DNA of 36,042 nt from Plantago elongata. Taxonomy: Eukaryota; Streptophyta; Magnoliopsida; Lamiales; Plantaginaceae. Position numbers and translations under genes: made by a program. The DNA is taken from contig JAYMSP010001113.1 of assembly GCA_036897095.1 (NCBI GenBank), positions 1-36,042 on the forward strand, written 5' to 3'. Positions 9,272 to 20,444 of the stretch are shown one piece after another. Each line of letters opens with the position of its first letter. The first letter of the stretch is position 1. A model generated the notes under the pieces. It had not been told where the DNA came from and did no database searches. It saw only the letters and a program-made list of their open reading frames with translations.

Positions 9272-12200
9272 TTACCCATTGGATTTTCTGATAGAAGCTA
9301 GTCCACTCTTGTCACCATATGACATCTTTTTCACTTTAGTTGGGATCTCTACAGGTTCATAAACACAAGTTTTCCTCCCTTGAAGTGCATCATTGGCCAA
9401 ACAATGAGCTACATTATTTCCTTCTCTGTACATGTGAGCAAGCCTGATTTCTTTCTGTCTGTAGAGCTGATGAATCTTTGTCAAACGGATGTGCAGTTTC
9501 CAGTTCGAGCTTTGATTAGCTTTAATCATGAGTTGGATGGCTAGTTGAGAATCAGACTCAACTATGATCTTATCAAGTCTCATTTCATTGCATATATGGA
9601 GCCCCTGCCATATCCCCATTAACTTTGCCATGATCATTGAACTAGTGCCGAGGTAGGTTTGATAACCTTTGAGTATTATGCTCTGATAATCTCTAATTAC
9701 CCCCCCCCCCTACTGCTCCATGTTCAGAAACTGTGTCAAATGAGCCATCTGAGTTAATCTTCACCCATTGTGGAGGAGGTTTTTGCCAAGTCATGATCTT
9801 CAACTTTGCTCTAGGGACTTGTGGTAGAGAAATGAGCCGGTTTGCTGCAGTAGTCTTATCATCATCCCAGAAATTGGGACTAAATGGCTTGGCCTGATGT
9901 GATATGGAAATAAAATTCAGGACTCTGAAGATAACAAATTTAGCCTTAATCTTGATTCCCTCATACTTTGCCTCATTTCTAGCCTTCCACAGAAACCAAA
10001 CAATGAGGACTAGAGTGAGTATCCTGATATGGATTTTCTTGACTTTGTGAGATGAAAAAATCCAACACCTTAACCTATCAGCTAGTGACAAGTGGCATCC
10101 CACTGCAACCTGAAATGCATCTGAGAACCATCTCCACACCTATAAAGCTTCCACATTATGCAGTAAGACATGGCTCATTGTTTCTCTAGCCTGACAACAC
10201 TGGCATTTAGAAGCCAATATCACTCCTCTATGCTGAAGAATATCATCTACAGGTAGCCAATTGTGTAGCAACTTCCACCAAAATATAGAAACATATGTGG
10301 GGATCCTGCTATCCCAAATGCTATCCAGTAGTCTTGAGTGAGGAGAAATGCTTCTGATGAGGTCCCATGCAGACTTGGTAGAAAAACTCCATCTGCATAA
10401 AGTTTCCATATGGGATGTGCAGGTGTACCATCATTGATTGGCAACAGTACAATTTGAACTACAATATGCATGGGCAGGCACTCAATCAACTTCTTAATCT
10501 TCCACCCATCTGAATCAAAGAAATCTTGTAGAAGTTCAAGAGTCACCCTGTCATGAGGAACCATATCCTTTAGCCTACCAATCTCCAGCCATTGATCATG
10601 CCAAAAATAGCATGTGCCACTGCCAACTGACCAAAAACAATGTGTTCGAACCTCATCACTCACTTTAACCATTCTTTTCCAGACCATAGAGTTTGCACAT
10701 CTTGACTTAACATCCCCAGCGAACTTTGTTTGACAGTATTTCTTATGTAAACAAGAAGCCCAAAGAGACTGTTGAAGTCTAAACCTGTACCAGAGTTTTA
10801 GAGAAAAAGCTTTGCAAATTTCTGATAGATTTCTGATTCCCAATCCCCCTTCAGACTGTGGATAGCATACAGGCATCCATTTTGACCAATGAATCCTCTT
10901 TTGATCCTTGGTTGATCCCCAGAAGAACTTAGAGATAATTGAATCAATTCTATCTAGTATGGTTTGAGGTGGAAGGCAAACTTGAAGTAGATAAATGGTC
11001 ATATAAGTTAAAATACTTCTAATTAGCACCCATCTTCCCCCTTGAGATAAAAATTTTAGAGTCCATCCAATCAGTTTGTTCCTCACCTTATCATCAAGAT
11101 AATCATAATTAGCTATCAGTTTTCTGCCCTTTGAGATTGGTACACCCAGATATCTGAAGGGAAGACTCTTGATAGGGATGCCACATTGATCTTCAATCCT
11201 TCTACTATTCGCACATTTACCAATATAGAGATTACTCTTTTGTAGATTCAATTTATGGCCTGACACCTCCTCACAGTGATGAATGAAGTCCAAAATCAAA
11301 TGCATACCCTCTTGACTTCCTTTTGTAAATATGATCAAATCATCTGTATAAGCCAGATGGCTTACCAATAGATTCTTCTTGGTGTCATAGAATAACTCAG
11401 GGTGATCAGTAAATAGCCGGTTTAAACCTTTAGGTAGATATTCCCCAGCTATGATGAAGAGGGCAGGTGAAAGTTGATCACACTGCCTCAAACCATGGCT
11501 AGACTTCATGAAACCTGCCTTCACTCCATTCACAATAATTGCATAATGAGAATTATTTACAGTTTTGAGAATTAAGTCACACCAAGTGTATGAAAAACCA
11601 AAGGCTCTCAATATCTTCTGCAGAAATTCCCAACTAAGCCTATCATAGGCTTTGAGCATGTCCAATTGCATAACAATGTTATCATCCCTTGTATTCACAT
11701 CCAAAGATTGAATCAGTTCTTGTGTTAAGAGAATATTATCTTGAATAAGCCTTCCTTTTACAAATCCACTCTGATTATATGAGATGATCATTGGCAAGAA
11801 TAGAGCAAGTCTGTCATTCAGCATCTTGGTAATTATTTTGTGAGTGAAGTTGCATAGACTGATTGGCCTAAAATGAGCCCATGTGGTAGGATTGTTCTCT
11901 TTGGGGATGAGGGCAATGGTAGTAGAAGTAATGCCTACAGGAAGAGGTGAGCCACTAAAGAAATCATGTATAGCCTCCAAAAGATCAACCTTAATGATAT
12001 CCCAGTACTTAAGGAAGAAAAGTGCAGAATAACCATCTGGCCCTGCTACAGCATTTTGATTCAGATTGGTGATTATCACATGTAACTCCTCCATGGATGG
12101 TAGTCCACATAGTTCTGCATTCATTTCATCATCAATTATAGAAGGGATGTATGTAAGATCAGGCTCACCAGATAAAGGGATCTTTGTGCAAAATAGCTCT

Positions 12201-13372
12201 TTGAAATAATCTGCAGCAGAGCTTTGTAACTCAGATGGAGAAGTTAGGAAGGCACCATCCCTCTTTATGCTGAAGATCTTACTTTTAAGTCAATTTCTTT
12301 TTACCATGTTATGAAATAACTTGGTATTTCTGTCACCTTCAACATTCCATTTACAATGTACCTTTTGCCTCCAAAAAATTTCCTCCATGGCTAGTACCTT
12401 TTGAAATTCTACAGATGTCTACCTAAATTTGTTCATATTTGCTGTAGAAGGGTCAGAATTATACAGAATCTCTGCTTGTTTCACCTTCTCTTCCTCACTC
12501 TGCAACTTTGAGAAGAGATTACCAAACTTGAATTTATTCCACCAAGATATAAAATGCTTCAATCTATGTAATTTCTTCCAAAGCTTTCTCAGTCCAAGAT
12601 TCCTTGCAGGCATGTTCCAGTTGTCTTCAATACTTTTGTAAAAATCAGGGTGGTTGAACCACATATCCTGAAATCTGAATTGACCCTTCTTAGCACACAC
12701 TTTGAGTGAAGATTGAAGAACAAGTGTCGTGTGATCAGAGCATCTTCTGATGCCATGGGAAACTTTTGTAGTCTGAAAAGCTTCAAGTCAAAGATGATTA
12801 AAAAGTAACCTGTCCAATCTCTGCCTCAAGCCATTCCACTACCAGGTAAATGGCATTCCATCATAGCCAATATCTACAAGCTCACAGTCCATATTGCAGT
12901 TCCCAAAATCATCAATAGCATTATAGTCTGGCACTGCACCCCCATCTCTTTCACAAGCATTAGCAATCACATTATAATCACCTCCAATGCACCCTGGCAT
13001 ATTTGTATCTGATAGTCTTCTCATTCCCTCCCACAGATCATGTCTAAGGGATCTAGAACATTTAGCATATACAATAGTAAGAAGAATAGGATGGGGCAGT
13101 TGGGAAGAATTCACCTGACAGTGGAGGAACTGCTCATTATCCTCCACAACCACTATATCAAAAGAGTTATCCACAAGTATCCATATTTTGTTATTACAGT
13201 TGGACATTGCATGAGTCATTTTAAATCTACTATAGAAGAAGAAAGAATCCAGTTGAACCATTGGCTCCAAAATAGCTAAAATATTTAATTTCCACTTATT
13301 TCTCATGTACCATATCTGCTATTGAGTATTGGTATTACCAACACCCCTGGCATTCCAAACCATGCAATTCAT
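9272..13372 (-). pseudogene. LINE ORF2: endonuclease, reverse transcriptase, RNase H (broken)
   Basis: ORF2 nicks target DNA and reverse-transcribes the LINE RNA there. The start is the ATG at 13372 (MNCMVWNARG, the classic opening). The endonuclease follows to about 12780 (GGDYNVI near 12990, then PFTW and RLDR). The RT is in one long open stretch from 12124: PISLCN, LDMLKAYDRL (Asp155 of that stretch), GLRQCDQLSP and YTDD at 11339-11350, with both catalytic aspartates kept but consensus positions changed (usually LDMSKAYDRV, GLRQGDPLSP, YADD). Most of EN-RT stays in one frame with in-frame stops near 13321, 12841 and 12421. A shift near 10400 leads into a Cys/His-rich zf-RVT-type region, then an RNase H domain (KINSDGSF, VESDS) broken at a C11 run (9700-9710). 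It ends at 9272. Confidence 0.93.
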
Positions 13373-14024
13373 GGAGATGGTGTTTTGTCATTCCCCCCAT
13401 ATTTCTTCGTTTTGGGCATAGTAGAAGCCACATGATTCACATTTCTACCTGAGCTTCTGGTAGTCTAGTAGCAATTTCGGCATGAATTTTGTCCATCACT
13501 TTTTCTCCACTAGACATCTCCTCCTCTTCTTGACTACTCTCTTCACTAGTGTGTGCAGACAACTGCTCTTGTTGAATACCCCTAATGGTTTTATTTGCTA
13601 TAGATGCAAGGCAATCATTCACAAATTCATCAGTAAGTAGAGGTAAAGCTTCAAGATTCCCTGAAGATCTTCTTCTATTTAATCTATGAATTAATGGCTC
13701 AAATTCAGGTGCCTCCAATCTCAGTTGCACATTCTCTTGAATAGGAAGAATAGTGTCTGATTCTTTTTGTTGCTGAATATGAGTGTTTCCCATAATACTC
13801 ATATGAGTAGCAGGGAGAGGAAGATTCTCCTCTTCTGGAAAGCTACTCACTCTTTGTGAATTGAGATCTTCAGGTTTGAACACAGAGTTCCTTCTACTTT
13901 CAGAAACTGAGCTAACAGATTCCGATATATCCTCTTGTGCACTATTTTCATGATCAGGGTTTTCTGCACTGCCCTCTTGAGCATAGCCAATTGAGGTCAG
14001 GTATTGATGCTGAGTATAAATCAT

Positions 14025-14090
14025 ACCCCTACCACCACCACCTCCTCTACCTCCTCTACCACTGCTAGAACCTCCACCCCTGATACAACC
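14025..14090 (-). other. RGG/glycine-rich segment in LINE ORF1
   Basis: Residues 80-101 of the C-terminal part read as Gly/Ser/Arg repeats with RGG motifs. RGG boxes commonly bind RNA, which suits ORF1, but the role here is inferred. Confidence 0.6.
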
Positions 14091-15504
14091 TCTATCCCTA
14101 CTCACAGTTGACTGAGGGTTGATGTCTTCCAAGAAGGGTTCAACTTCAACAATAGGTAGAAGGAATAAAGGTTCAACCCCTAATTCCCCTCTGCATATAT
14201 TATCCACACCTTCCTCCTCTAAATGTTTGTCATTATCTGCATCCTTATCTTCCCTTCCCTCCTCAGAATCAAGAGCAGCAAAAGAATTAGTAGAAGGGTT
14301 TTGAACATGGCTAGAACCATGAGGCAACCCTCTACAACTTTCCTTTCCCTTAGCACCTGCAGTACCACCAGTTCCTCTGCTATCATTCTCATTTGAGGCA
14401 CCACCTCTAAACTAGTGCCTATTTCTATTAATCCTCTTCTTGTTCTGCTGAACCCTCCACTGATAGATAGGGGCAGGTTTCTTTCCTCTTGCAGCCAGTG
14501 AAGGTGTTAATGCCTACTACAGGCACCCTCTCAGGCTGAGTAACCATAGGTGAAGGTTTTGCCAAACAAGTAAGGATTGTATGGCCTAATTTCTTGCAAT
14601 GCTGACAGAATTTGTGGCATCCTCCCATAATTAACCTTAACTGCTACCCCTTTTCCCAAAGCTTCAATCCATACATGAGTAGGTAGGTCTTTGGATATAT
14701 CAATATCGACACACAGATTAGCATGAGTAAGCTTGCTCTTATTAGCTGTGTATCCATCAATCTTAACAGGGTTGCCTAATAACTTTCCAATCTCATATAA
14801 AGCTTCCTTATGAAATAGAAAGATGGGTAAATTCTCTAGTGCAACCCAAACAGGAACTACAGGGGAATCATCATCTAACAAGTAATTTGGAGTCCACTTG
14901 CTCAATCTCATAGGTATACCTGATACATTAGGATTATCTAGTAGCCATAACCTATAAAAATCTTCCTCAAGAAAGAGCTTGATGATCACATGCCTTTTAT
15001 CCATAAAACTGACTGTAAAGCTCGATTTAAGCCTCATGTCCTTAAGCATCTTTGTAACTTCGAAGATTTTAGGTATACCATAAGCAAATTTACCCACAAG
15101 GGTAAGATGAAAGCTTTGGACAGAGTAGTTACCTCATTATCAGTGAATCACAAAGATGGCATCCCACTGAAAGTGGACTGAGCTTTAGACCTGATGACGA
15201 CACGGTGAGCAGACATGTCCCCAAACGCAAACTGATGAAGTGGAGGAACGACATCAGTGTGTGTGTTCTCTGCTAAAATGACCGGCGGAGGAGGAATGTT
15301 TGTTGTCACCAGACGAGCAGGGGATGAAACTGCTTCTTTGAAATTTAAATTCGAATGTTCAGCCAATTGGGAAGCTACCAAATCTTGCCCTGATGAAGGT
15401 ACATCAGAATCAGGTTCACGCATCTGAACAGTGGGAGGAGGTGCATTTCTTTGATTCACCAACCAAGGATTCTACAGAATTCTAACCGGCGAAAGAGGGA
15501 CCAG

Positions 15505-15532
15505 TGGAGCCAACACCGGAGCCAACACCGAA
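15505..15532 (+). repeat. Two tandem copies of a 12-bp unit in LINE 5' region
   Basis: GGAGCCAACACC occurs twice head to tail, ahead of recognisable ORF1. Likely a small local duplication. Confidence 0.6.
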
Positions 15533-15686
15533 ATGAGTAGAGACCAGTGGACACAAGACGATGGCAATACGCCGATGAACAAGCAAAGCGGCAACAAGAT
15601 GTTGCCGGAATCGGAAAGTTTCCGGAAAAGGAAAGGCAGAAAATGGAAGGTTTTACTATTTACCCGAAATCACCATTACCGTAGAT

Positions 15687-15700
15687 GGGTAGAATTACTT
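15687..15700. repeat. LINE target-site duplication, right copy
   Basis: GGGTAGAATTACTT, identical to 7153-7166. It adjoins the 5' end of the LINE, and gag of element 1 resumes immediately after it. Confidence 0.93.
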
Positions 15701-17401
15701 GATTGAACTTCAAGTCCAAGTTCTCCTTTCTCAGAAGGATCTCTCATATATGATTGAACCTCCGTGAGAGTGTCACTAGCTTTGACAAATGATTTGAAAG
15801 ATACTTATTTCATTCTGAGTTCTTCATTTTCAAAAAGAAGTTTCTTCAACTTTTCATTTAGCTTATTCAAGGCTAGTTCACAAGAATTTTAATTCTCCGA
15901 TATTGAGATTTCAGAGAGGCTATTTCAACATCCTTATTCCAGAATTTTGGTTTTTGATTCAATAACCAAAAATTCTTTCTCATATCGATCAAGTTCATTC
16001 TTCACTAATTCCAAATCCTTAATGTCGTCATCTTCACATTCATGATACAAGAATAGTTATGTTCTTGTTACCTCATCAGCCATAAGACATTCTTTAATGT
16101 TGAAGATGTCAGGACCTACTATCTCAGGAACTCCACACAAGTCGTTCTTCTTCAGGCTAAAATCGATAACATCATGAGTTATCCCGCACAATTCTGGTGA
16201 TGTTAATGTTTAGTCATCTGAATCTTCACTTTCTGAGTTAGACTCAATATCCAGAGCATCAAGTTGTATTTGGATATTTCTTTCTTCAGTAAGCAATGCC
16301 CTCGGAGTTATTCTGAATGTTCTTCTCTCCTTTTCTTTCACCCGTCTTAAGCTTGTTAAAAGCAGGACAATCACATTTGAAGTGACCGAGTTTCTGACAA
16401 TAGAAGCAGATATCATTCCCAACATCATCAACTTCAGTACTAACAGCTTTCTGAGCAGGATTGTTCAGAGAGTTGTTCATCTGATTGTTCTTGTATTGAT
16501 GATAGTTTTGTCCGAGATGCTTTTTCAGCTTCTCTTTTACTTTTCCCCTTTCTATTTCTTGAGTGACATATTTCTTCATATGTCTCACTACAAGAGCATT
16601 TTCTTCAGACACTACCTTGGTATCCTTCTTTTCAGAAATACACTGTGAAACTAGAGCAACACTCTGCAACTTTTCAGCTGCAGCCAAACCACGTTGGGTT
16701 GTCTAATAGTTTACAGTGGCCAAATGTGAAAAGAGTTCCACTTGAGTGATTTTGGCCATTCCTTGATTGAAATAAAAATATTGCGTATGCTCCCAATTTT
16801 GGTTCAAGCTTCTAACAATGGTTTTCACCTTCTCAGAATTTTAATATCTGTCACTTTCTCCAAGTGCAGCCATATCACTCATTAGAGTAGAAAACTGAAA
16901 ATCAAGTTCTTCTAGAGTTTCAGAGAGACCCTGTTTGAAGTTTTGGAATTTCAATTTCAATACTTCGAACTTGTTTTCCTTGGTTTTCTCAGTTCTGGCA
17001 CATATATCTACTATCAATTGCCAGGCAAGTTTCGCCATCTTTGAACACCACAGTTTGTGTTGTATGTGCTCAGGTGTCGATCAAATGATGATGTTACGAG
17101 CTTGGCCATCCAACCAGTGTCTCTTGGCATCTTCCGATGTCCAGAGTTCACGAGGTTTGTCTTCGTACTCAACTTGTCAAGCAGCAACACCACCACTATT
17201 GCTAGTAGAAGTGTCACTAACTTCAGCGTCAGTGTTTCTGCGACGGTACTTCAATCACGTGCTTCAGTTGTCTGATTCTGATTTTCCTTCCTTGATGATA
17301 TAAATCATCTCATCACTGATACCTTCAAGATGAAGCATCATGTTGTTCTTCCATTTCTCTTAATTCTCTGGTTTAAGAACCGGAGCATAACTCAGAGACA
17401 T
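15701..17401 (-). pseudogene. gag of element 1, N-terminal and central part, broken
   Basis: Gag forms the nucleoprotein particle that packages element RNA. The likely start is the ATG at 17401, about 100 bp after the primer binding site, giving MSLSYAPVLKPEN and then WK, the opening style of copia gag. A stop follows at codon 14 and others later, with frameshifts. The central part has a basic stretch and one CCHC zinc knuckle (C-X2-C-X4-H-X4-C, residues CFYC..GH..C) at 16367-16408. Downstream, an acidic Ser/Asp stretch is followed by a leucine-rich coiled-coil region at about 15720-16050, better preserved in element 3. The reading is cut at 15700 by the LINE and resumes at 7152. Confidence 0.85.
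16367..16408 (-). other. CCHC zinc knuckle of gag (element 1)
   Basis: Within the reading frame beginning at 16687, Cys94, Cys97, His102 and Cys107 give the retroviral-type C-X2-C-X4-H-X4-C knuckle that binds RNA in gag nucleocapsid. All four ligands are intact. Confidence 0.9.
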
Positions 17402-17500
17402 ACCTGTACACTTAACACACAATTAAAACATCCTCGTAAAGCGAAAAAAGCTCTACCTATCTAGAGGATCGAGGTTAAGTGAAGAAGGATTTGGATCCTC

Positions 17501-17514
17501 CTACTCTGATACCA
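17501..17514 (-). other. Primer binding site (initiator tRNA-Met)
   Basis: The minus strand reads TGGTATCAGAGTAG two bases after the LTR end. TGGTATCAGAG is the known complement of the 3' end of plant initiator tRNA-Met and is the usual primer site of Ty1/copia elements. It fixes the orientation and marks the adjacent LTR as the 5' one. Confidence 0.92.
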
Positions 17515-17605
17515 CTTGTTGGTCCAGATAACAGTAAAGGAAAAGACTAGAGAGGGGGGGGGGGTGAATAGTCTTTTCAAACTTTCATCGATAAATAATC
17601 TTTTA

Positions 17606-17625
17606 CAGAAACCTGGGGGTTTCTG
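17606..17625 (-). other. Conserved inverted repeat near LTR 3' end (element 1)
   Basis: Perfect 8-bp inverted repeat CAGAAACC / GGTTTCTG with a 4-base loop, about 90-110 bp from the primer binding site and so probably in the RNA leader. The matching site in the other LTR (20527-20549) forms a 10-bp stem. Confidence 0.55.
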
Positions 17626-18365
17626 ATACGTTCAGAGAGCGGAAGACATTATGCGATTAAATAAACGTAAATGTTCTTGGAAGTAATAATGTGTGTGTGT
17701 TTGATGTTGGAATGTAATTACAATAAGTAAATAACACATCAACTTATAGTGGTACCTGGAGATGGCGTAATCCTCCAACTAATCCACTTTGGCCTTTCTG
17801 AGAGCTGGAATTCACTAGAATAGATAATTGAGTTCTCCATACAATGTATCCTATTCTAAGATCCCTACAAACAAATGGTTCTAACCAAATGTTCCCCCTG
17901 AATTGTTCCCTAGCTTCTAAAGTAAAGTACTTCCTGTACTGAAGATAACTTTGGAGCTTTTCCTTGATTTCCCAAAATAAGTACATCATGTACTCCACGC
18001 CTTGATGGTGTTGGTTATATGATTGTTGTCAGGCTTCTCTTAAATAACTTTTCAACTATTAATCCAAAGAGCTTCAGAAGATTGTACTACTTAATATATT
18101 TGTTAAGTATATGGTAGGTATCTCCTTTCTAACACAAGTGTTGATATCCTTTCTAGAGAATGAACTTCAGAAAGGGTGTCTGAGTGTTCAACTCTTTCAC
18201 AGATAATCAAACTCTTGTTAAGGTTTAGGACACTTAGAACTACTAGTGATTCTTGGAGCTGTAGAGTCGCAACAGTGAGATTGGAGAATTGTAGTATGAA
18301 TGCTTGAGAGAATACTTGAAAGTATAAGCAATGTTCGTGTGTATTTCTCAGCTTCTAAGTGGCGA

Positions 18366-18374
18366 TATTTATAG
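18366..18374 (-). promoter_or_regulatory. TATA-box candidate in LTR of element 1
   Basis: The minus strand reads CTATAAATA about 570 bp into the LTR. The other LTR has CTATAAGTA at the matching place (21306-21314). Position and conservation fit the U3 promoter of the element, with a start site expected about 30 bp further along the minus strand. Inference from consensus only. Confidence 0.5.
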
Positions 18375-18946
18375 ATGAATTTGAGAGTCGTTTTGAATAG
18401 TATCTGTTAGACCTTCTCATAATTCAATCCATTGATATCTCGAAATGAGTACTCAGAAGTCACTTTCTCATTTTTCAGAGATGGCTTGCTTGATCGACTT
18501 TTCAGTCGGTGTAATTAATACACTGTACTATTTCTTTTCCTGTAGTCTCAACGGACACATTAGCCTTTCTGAAAGCTAGAATGCTCCTTAACTCGTTGAT
18601 GTCATATATTCAGAGAGGTGTATCATGCCAAACGCATTGTACAATATGCTTTATGAATATAGTCTATCCGAGGACACTAATCCTTGTGTTTTCATCAAAC
18701 TTGTGCAATCTTCAGTCTTCAAATCTTCGATTAAACTCCATTGCTATGATCCTTCTTCAAGGCCTTCTCAAAATATAAAATTACATTCAAAGACCTAACA
18801 ACCCTATTACAAGTTTAACTAGACTAACATAATAACTGATTTCCTCTTTTACAATGTTCAAGTGAACTAAGAGTACGAGTCAACTTTTTGCACTAAAGAT
18901 AAGTTACATGGTGATTGATAAAAAATACTAACAGATATTCCTAACA

Positions 18947-20337
18947 GAAGATACAAATTCAAATTGATGCTCTGGATGTTGAGTCATATTCTGAAGATGA
19001 AGACTCAGAAGACCCAAAATTACCATCACCAGAATTATGCGGGATTACTCACGATGTAATTGACTTTGACCAGAAGAAGAATGACATGTGTGGAGTTGCT
19101 GAGATTGTAGGTCCCGACATCTCCAACTTGAAGATTACCTTATAGCTGATGAGGTAATAAATACATCACCATTCTTGTACTACGAAAGTGATGATGACGG
19201 TATCAAGGATTTGGAGTTGGTGAAGAGTGAACTTGATCGATATGAAAGAGAATTTTGGTTATTGAATCGATGACCAAAATTTTGGAAGTAAATAGAGAAA
19301 CTCTTGAAAAAGAGGTTTTTGACTTCGTCAAGGTATCTGAGAGAAAGGTCGCTGAAATAGCATCACTTAGATCTCAGATATCGGAGAATGAAAATTCTCA
19401 TGAGCTAACCTTGAATAAGCTAAATGAAAAGTTGAAGAAACTTCTTTCTGAAAATGATGAACTCAGAAAGAAAGAGGTTTCCTTCAAATCATTTGTCAAA
19501 GCTAGTGACACTCTCATGGAGGTTCAATCTTATCTAAGAGACCCTTCTGAGAAAGGAGGACTTGGACTTGATGCTCAATCAAGTAGCTCTACTCCTCTGA
19601 AAAAGAGTGATGGAAGGTTGACCTTTGTAAAACGTCAACAGAAATGTTCCAAAGAAACCTATAGCATTGGTCAGAAAGCTAAGGTTATTGACAAAGGAAA
19701 GGTTGTTGCGACCAAACCTTTCAAGGAATAACAAGTCCCAAAGAAACTTGTGGAAAAGGTTTTTGAAAAAGAATTATGATCCTCTGACTTGTGATCATCC
19801 ACAATGTTGTATTACTAGGAAGGGAACTATCACATGACTTGGTGTATTTCCTATTGTACCATTCTATGGATATAGGGATAGCTGAAAATCGTGTTCACAA
19901 AGAAAATTGTGCTCGAAATGGTATTGGCTATCGTGCTATCAGAAAGGTCCTCATGCAACAATATAAGGAAGGACAAGAACGATTGTGGAAAACTAGAATT
20001 GAGTACATCAATTATCAGAAGTGGAAGCAATCCCAAGCCACTGAAACACTGAATGCCAAGGCTAGAAGAAACTTGACCAGGAAGAGTAAGCTTGTTGAAA
20101 AGAAAATTCCAAAACTGACAGGTCTCTGAAGCCACCACGAGGAACACCAAGGAACACTCCAAGAAGGAAGATTGATCTTAGATTCGATGATTCTAAAAGT
20201 CATCCTTATGTTCCAAGTAAACAAAAACCTACTCCTAAGAGATTCATTCAGAAATGGATTCCCACAGGATGAACGTTTAGTCTTAGTGGTTTTGTTTCTA
20301 TGGCACAAAACTAACTTATGTTTCATGTTTTATGCAG
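18947..20337 (+). pseudogene. gag (C-terminal half) of element 3
   Basis: Begins mid-gag where the 5' LTR of element 1 inserted, in the acidic Ser/Asp stretch after the zinc knuckle. The best part is 19255-19731, 158 residues without a stop, with a heptad-leucine coiled coil (LNKLNEKLKKLLSENDELRK) and a basic tail. A shift follows, then CDHPQCC near 19790, another shift, a basic region (KWKQSQATETLNAKARR, 20026-20076) and the end FSLSGFVSMAQN with TAA at 20312-20314. The last 26 bases overlap the protease frame. This is the uninterrupted counterpart of gag in element 1 and shows the LINE target site without the LINE. Confidence 0.85.
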
Positions 20338-20444
20338 AACGCTTCTTGGACTAAGGCTCAATGGTTATTTAATAGTGGATGCGAGGAGCACATGACAGGA
20401 GACAAAGCAAACTTGGTCGATTATAGAGTATATGATACTAGACT
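20338..20444 (+). pseudogene. Protease fragment of element 3, catalytic Asp changed
   Basis: Reads NASWTKAQWLF then NSG (20371-20379) where element 1 has DSG, so the catalytic aspartate codon GAT is AAT. EHMTGDKANLVDYRVYDT follows, and the reading is cut at 20444 by the 3' LTR of element 2. Retroviral aspartic proteases need this Asp, so this copy would be dead even if complete. Confidence 0.85.

Larger units (their letters stand above)
13437..15640 (-). pseudogene. LINE ORF1: DUF4283-like domain, CCHC knuckle, RGG box (broken)
   Basis: ORF1 proteins bind LINE RNA. No ATG start is visible; an in-frame stop lies at about 15475, so the 5' limit given is approximate. A Pro/Ser-rich N-terminal part (to about 15148) is followed after a frameshift by the DUF4283-like domain typical of plant LINE ORF1 (about 14640-15090). 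A one-base shift leads into CCHC knuckle CQHCKKLGHTILTC (14577-14618 region). A second shift opens a 296-residue C-terminal part with NSFAALD, a Gly/Arg-rich RGG box at 14025-14090 and an acidic tail ending at 13437. ORF2 begins 65 bp further on. Domain identity is from motif memory. Confidence 0.82.
7167..15686 (-). mobile_element. L1-type plant LINE, near full length, inserted in gag of element 1
   Basis: An 8.5-kb non-LTR retrotransposon on the minus strand. It has a short GC-richer 5' region, ORF1 with a DUF4283-like domain and CCHC knuckle, ORF2 with endonuclease, reverse transcriptase and RNase H, a 2-kb 3' UTR, a terminal hairpin and a poly(A) tail (poly-T on plus at 7165-7176). GGGTAGAATTACTT occurs immediately on both sides (7153-7166 and 15687-15700). 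Removing the LINE and one copy restores the gag order seen in element 3 near 19580. Both ORFs carry stops and frameshifts, so the copy is inactive. Confidence 0.95.
1..18946 (-). mobile_element. Element 1: Sirevirus-like Ty1/copia retrotransposon, 3' end outside window
   Basis: Read on the minus strand the order is 5' LTR, primer binding site, gag with a CCHC knuckle, protease, integrase tail, reverse transcriptase, RNase H, spacer and ORF3. Protease-integrase-RT-RNase H is the Ty1/copia order. The RT/RNase H wording ([27 protein letters not shown]) and an extra ORF after RNase H fit the Sirevirus lineage. A LINE interrupts gag, and most of the integrase is deleted. The right edge abuts gag of element 3 at 18947, so this element inserted into that one; the 3' LTR and left target-site copy lie outside the window. 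Without the LINE, and allowing for missing parts, I estimate the intact element at roughly 15 kb. Lineage is inference from motifs; the Ty1/copia assignment is firm. Confidence 0.9.
17517..18946 (-). repeat. 5' LTR of element 1 (1430 bp)
   Basis: On the minus strand the LTR begins TGTTAGGAATATC at 18946 and ends ..CCAACA at 17517, giving TG..CA ends with a TGTT/AACA inverted repeat. The 1434-bp LTR at 20445-21878 is similar along its whole length. The inner edge is followed two bases later by the primer binding site, which identifies this as the 5' LTR. The outer edge at 18947 is joined directly to plus-strand gag of element 3; GAAGA at 18947-18951 would be one copy of a 5-bp target duplication. 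A run of 11 G lies at 17554-17564. Confidence 0.92.

Noticed and set aside
17390..17408. ACAG|GTATGT at the gag start as a 5' splice donor
   Set aside because: It fits the donor consensus, but the ATG within it opens with copia gag residues; without transcripts the start-codon reading is simpler.
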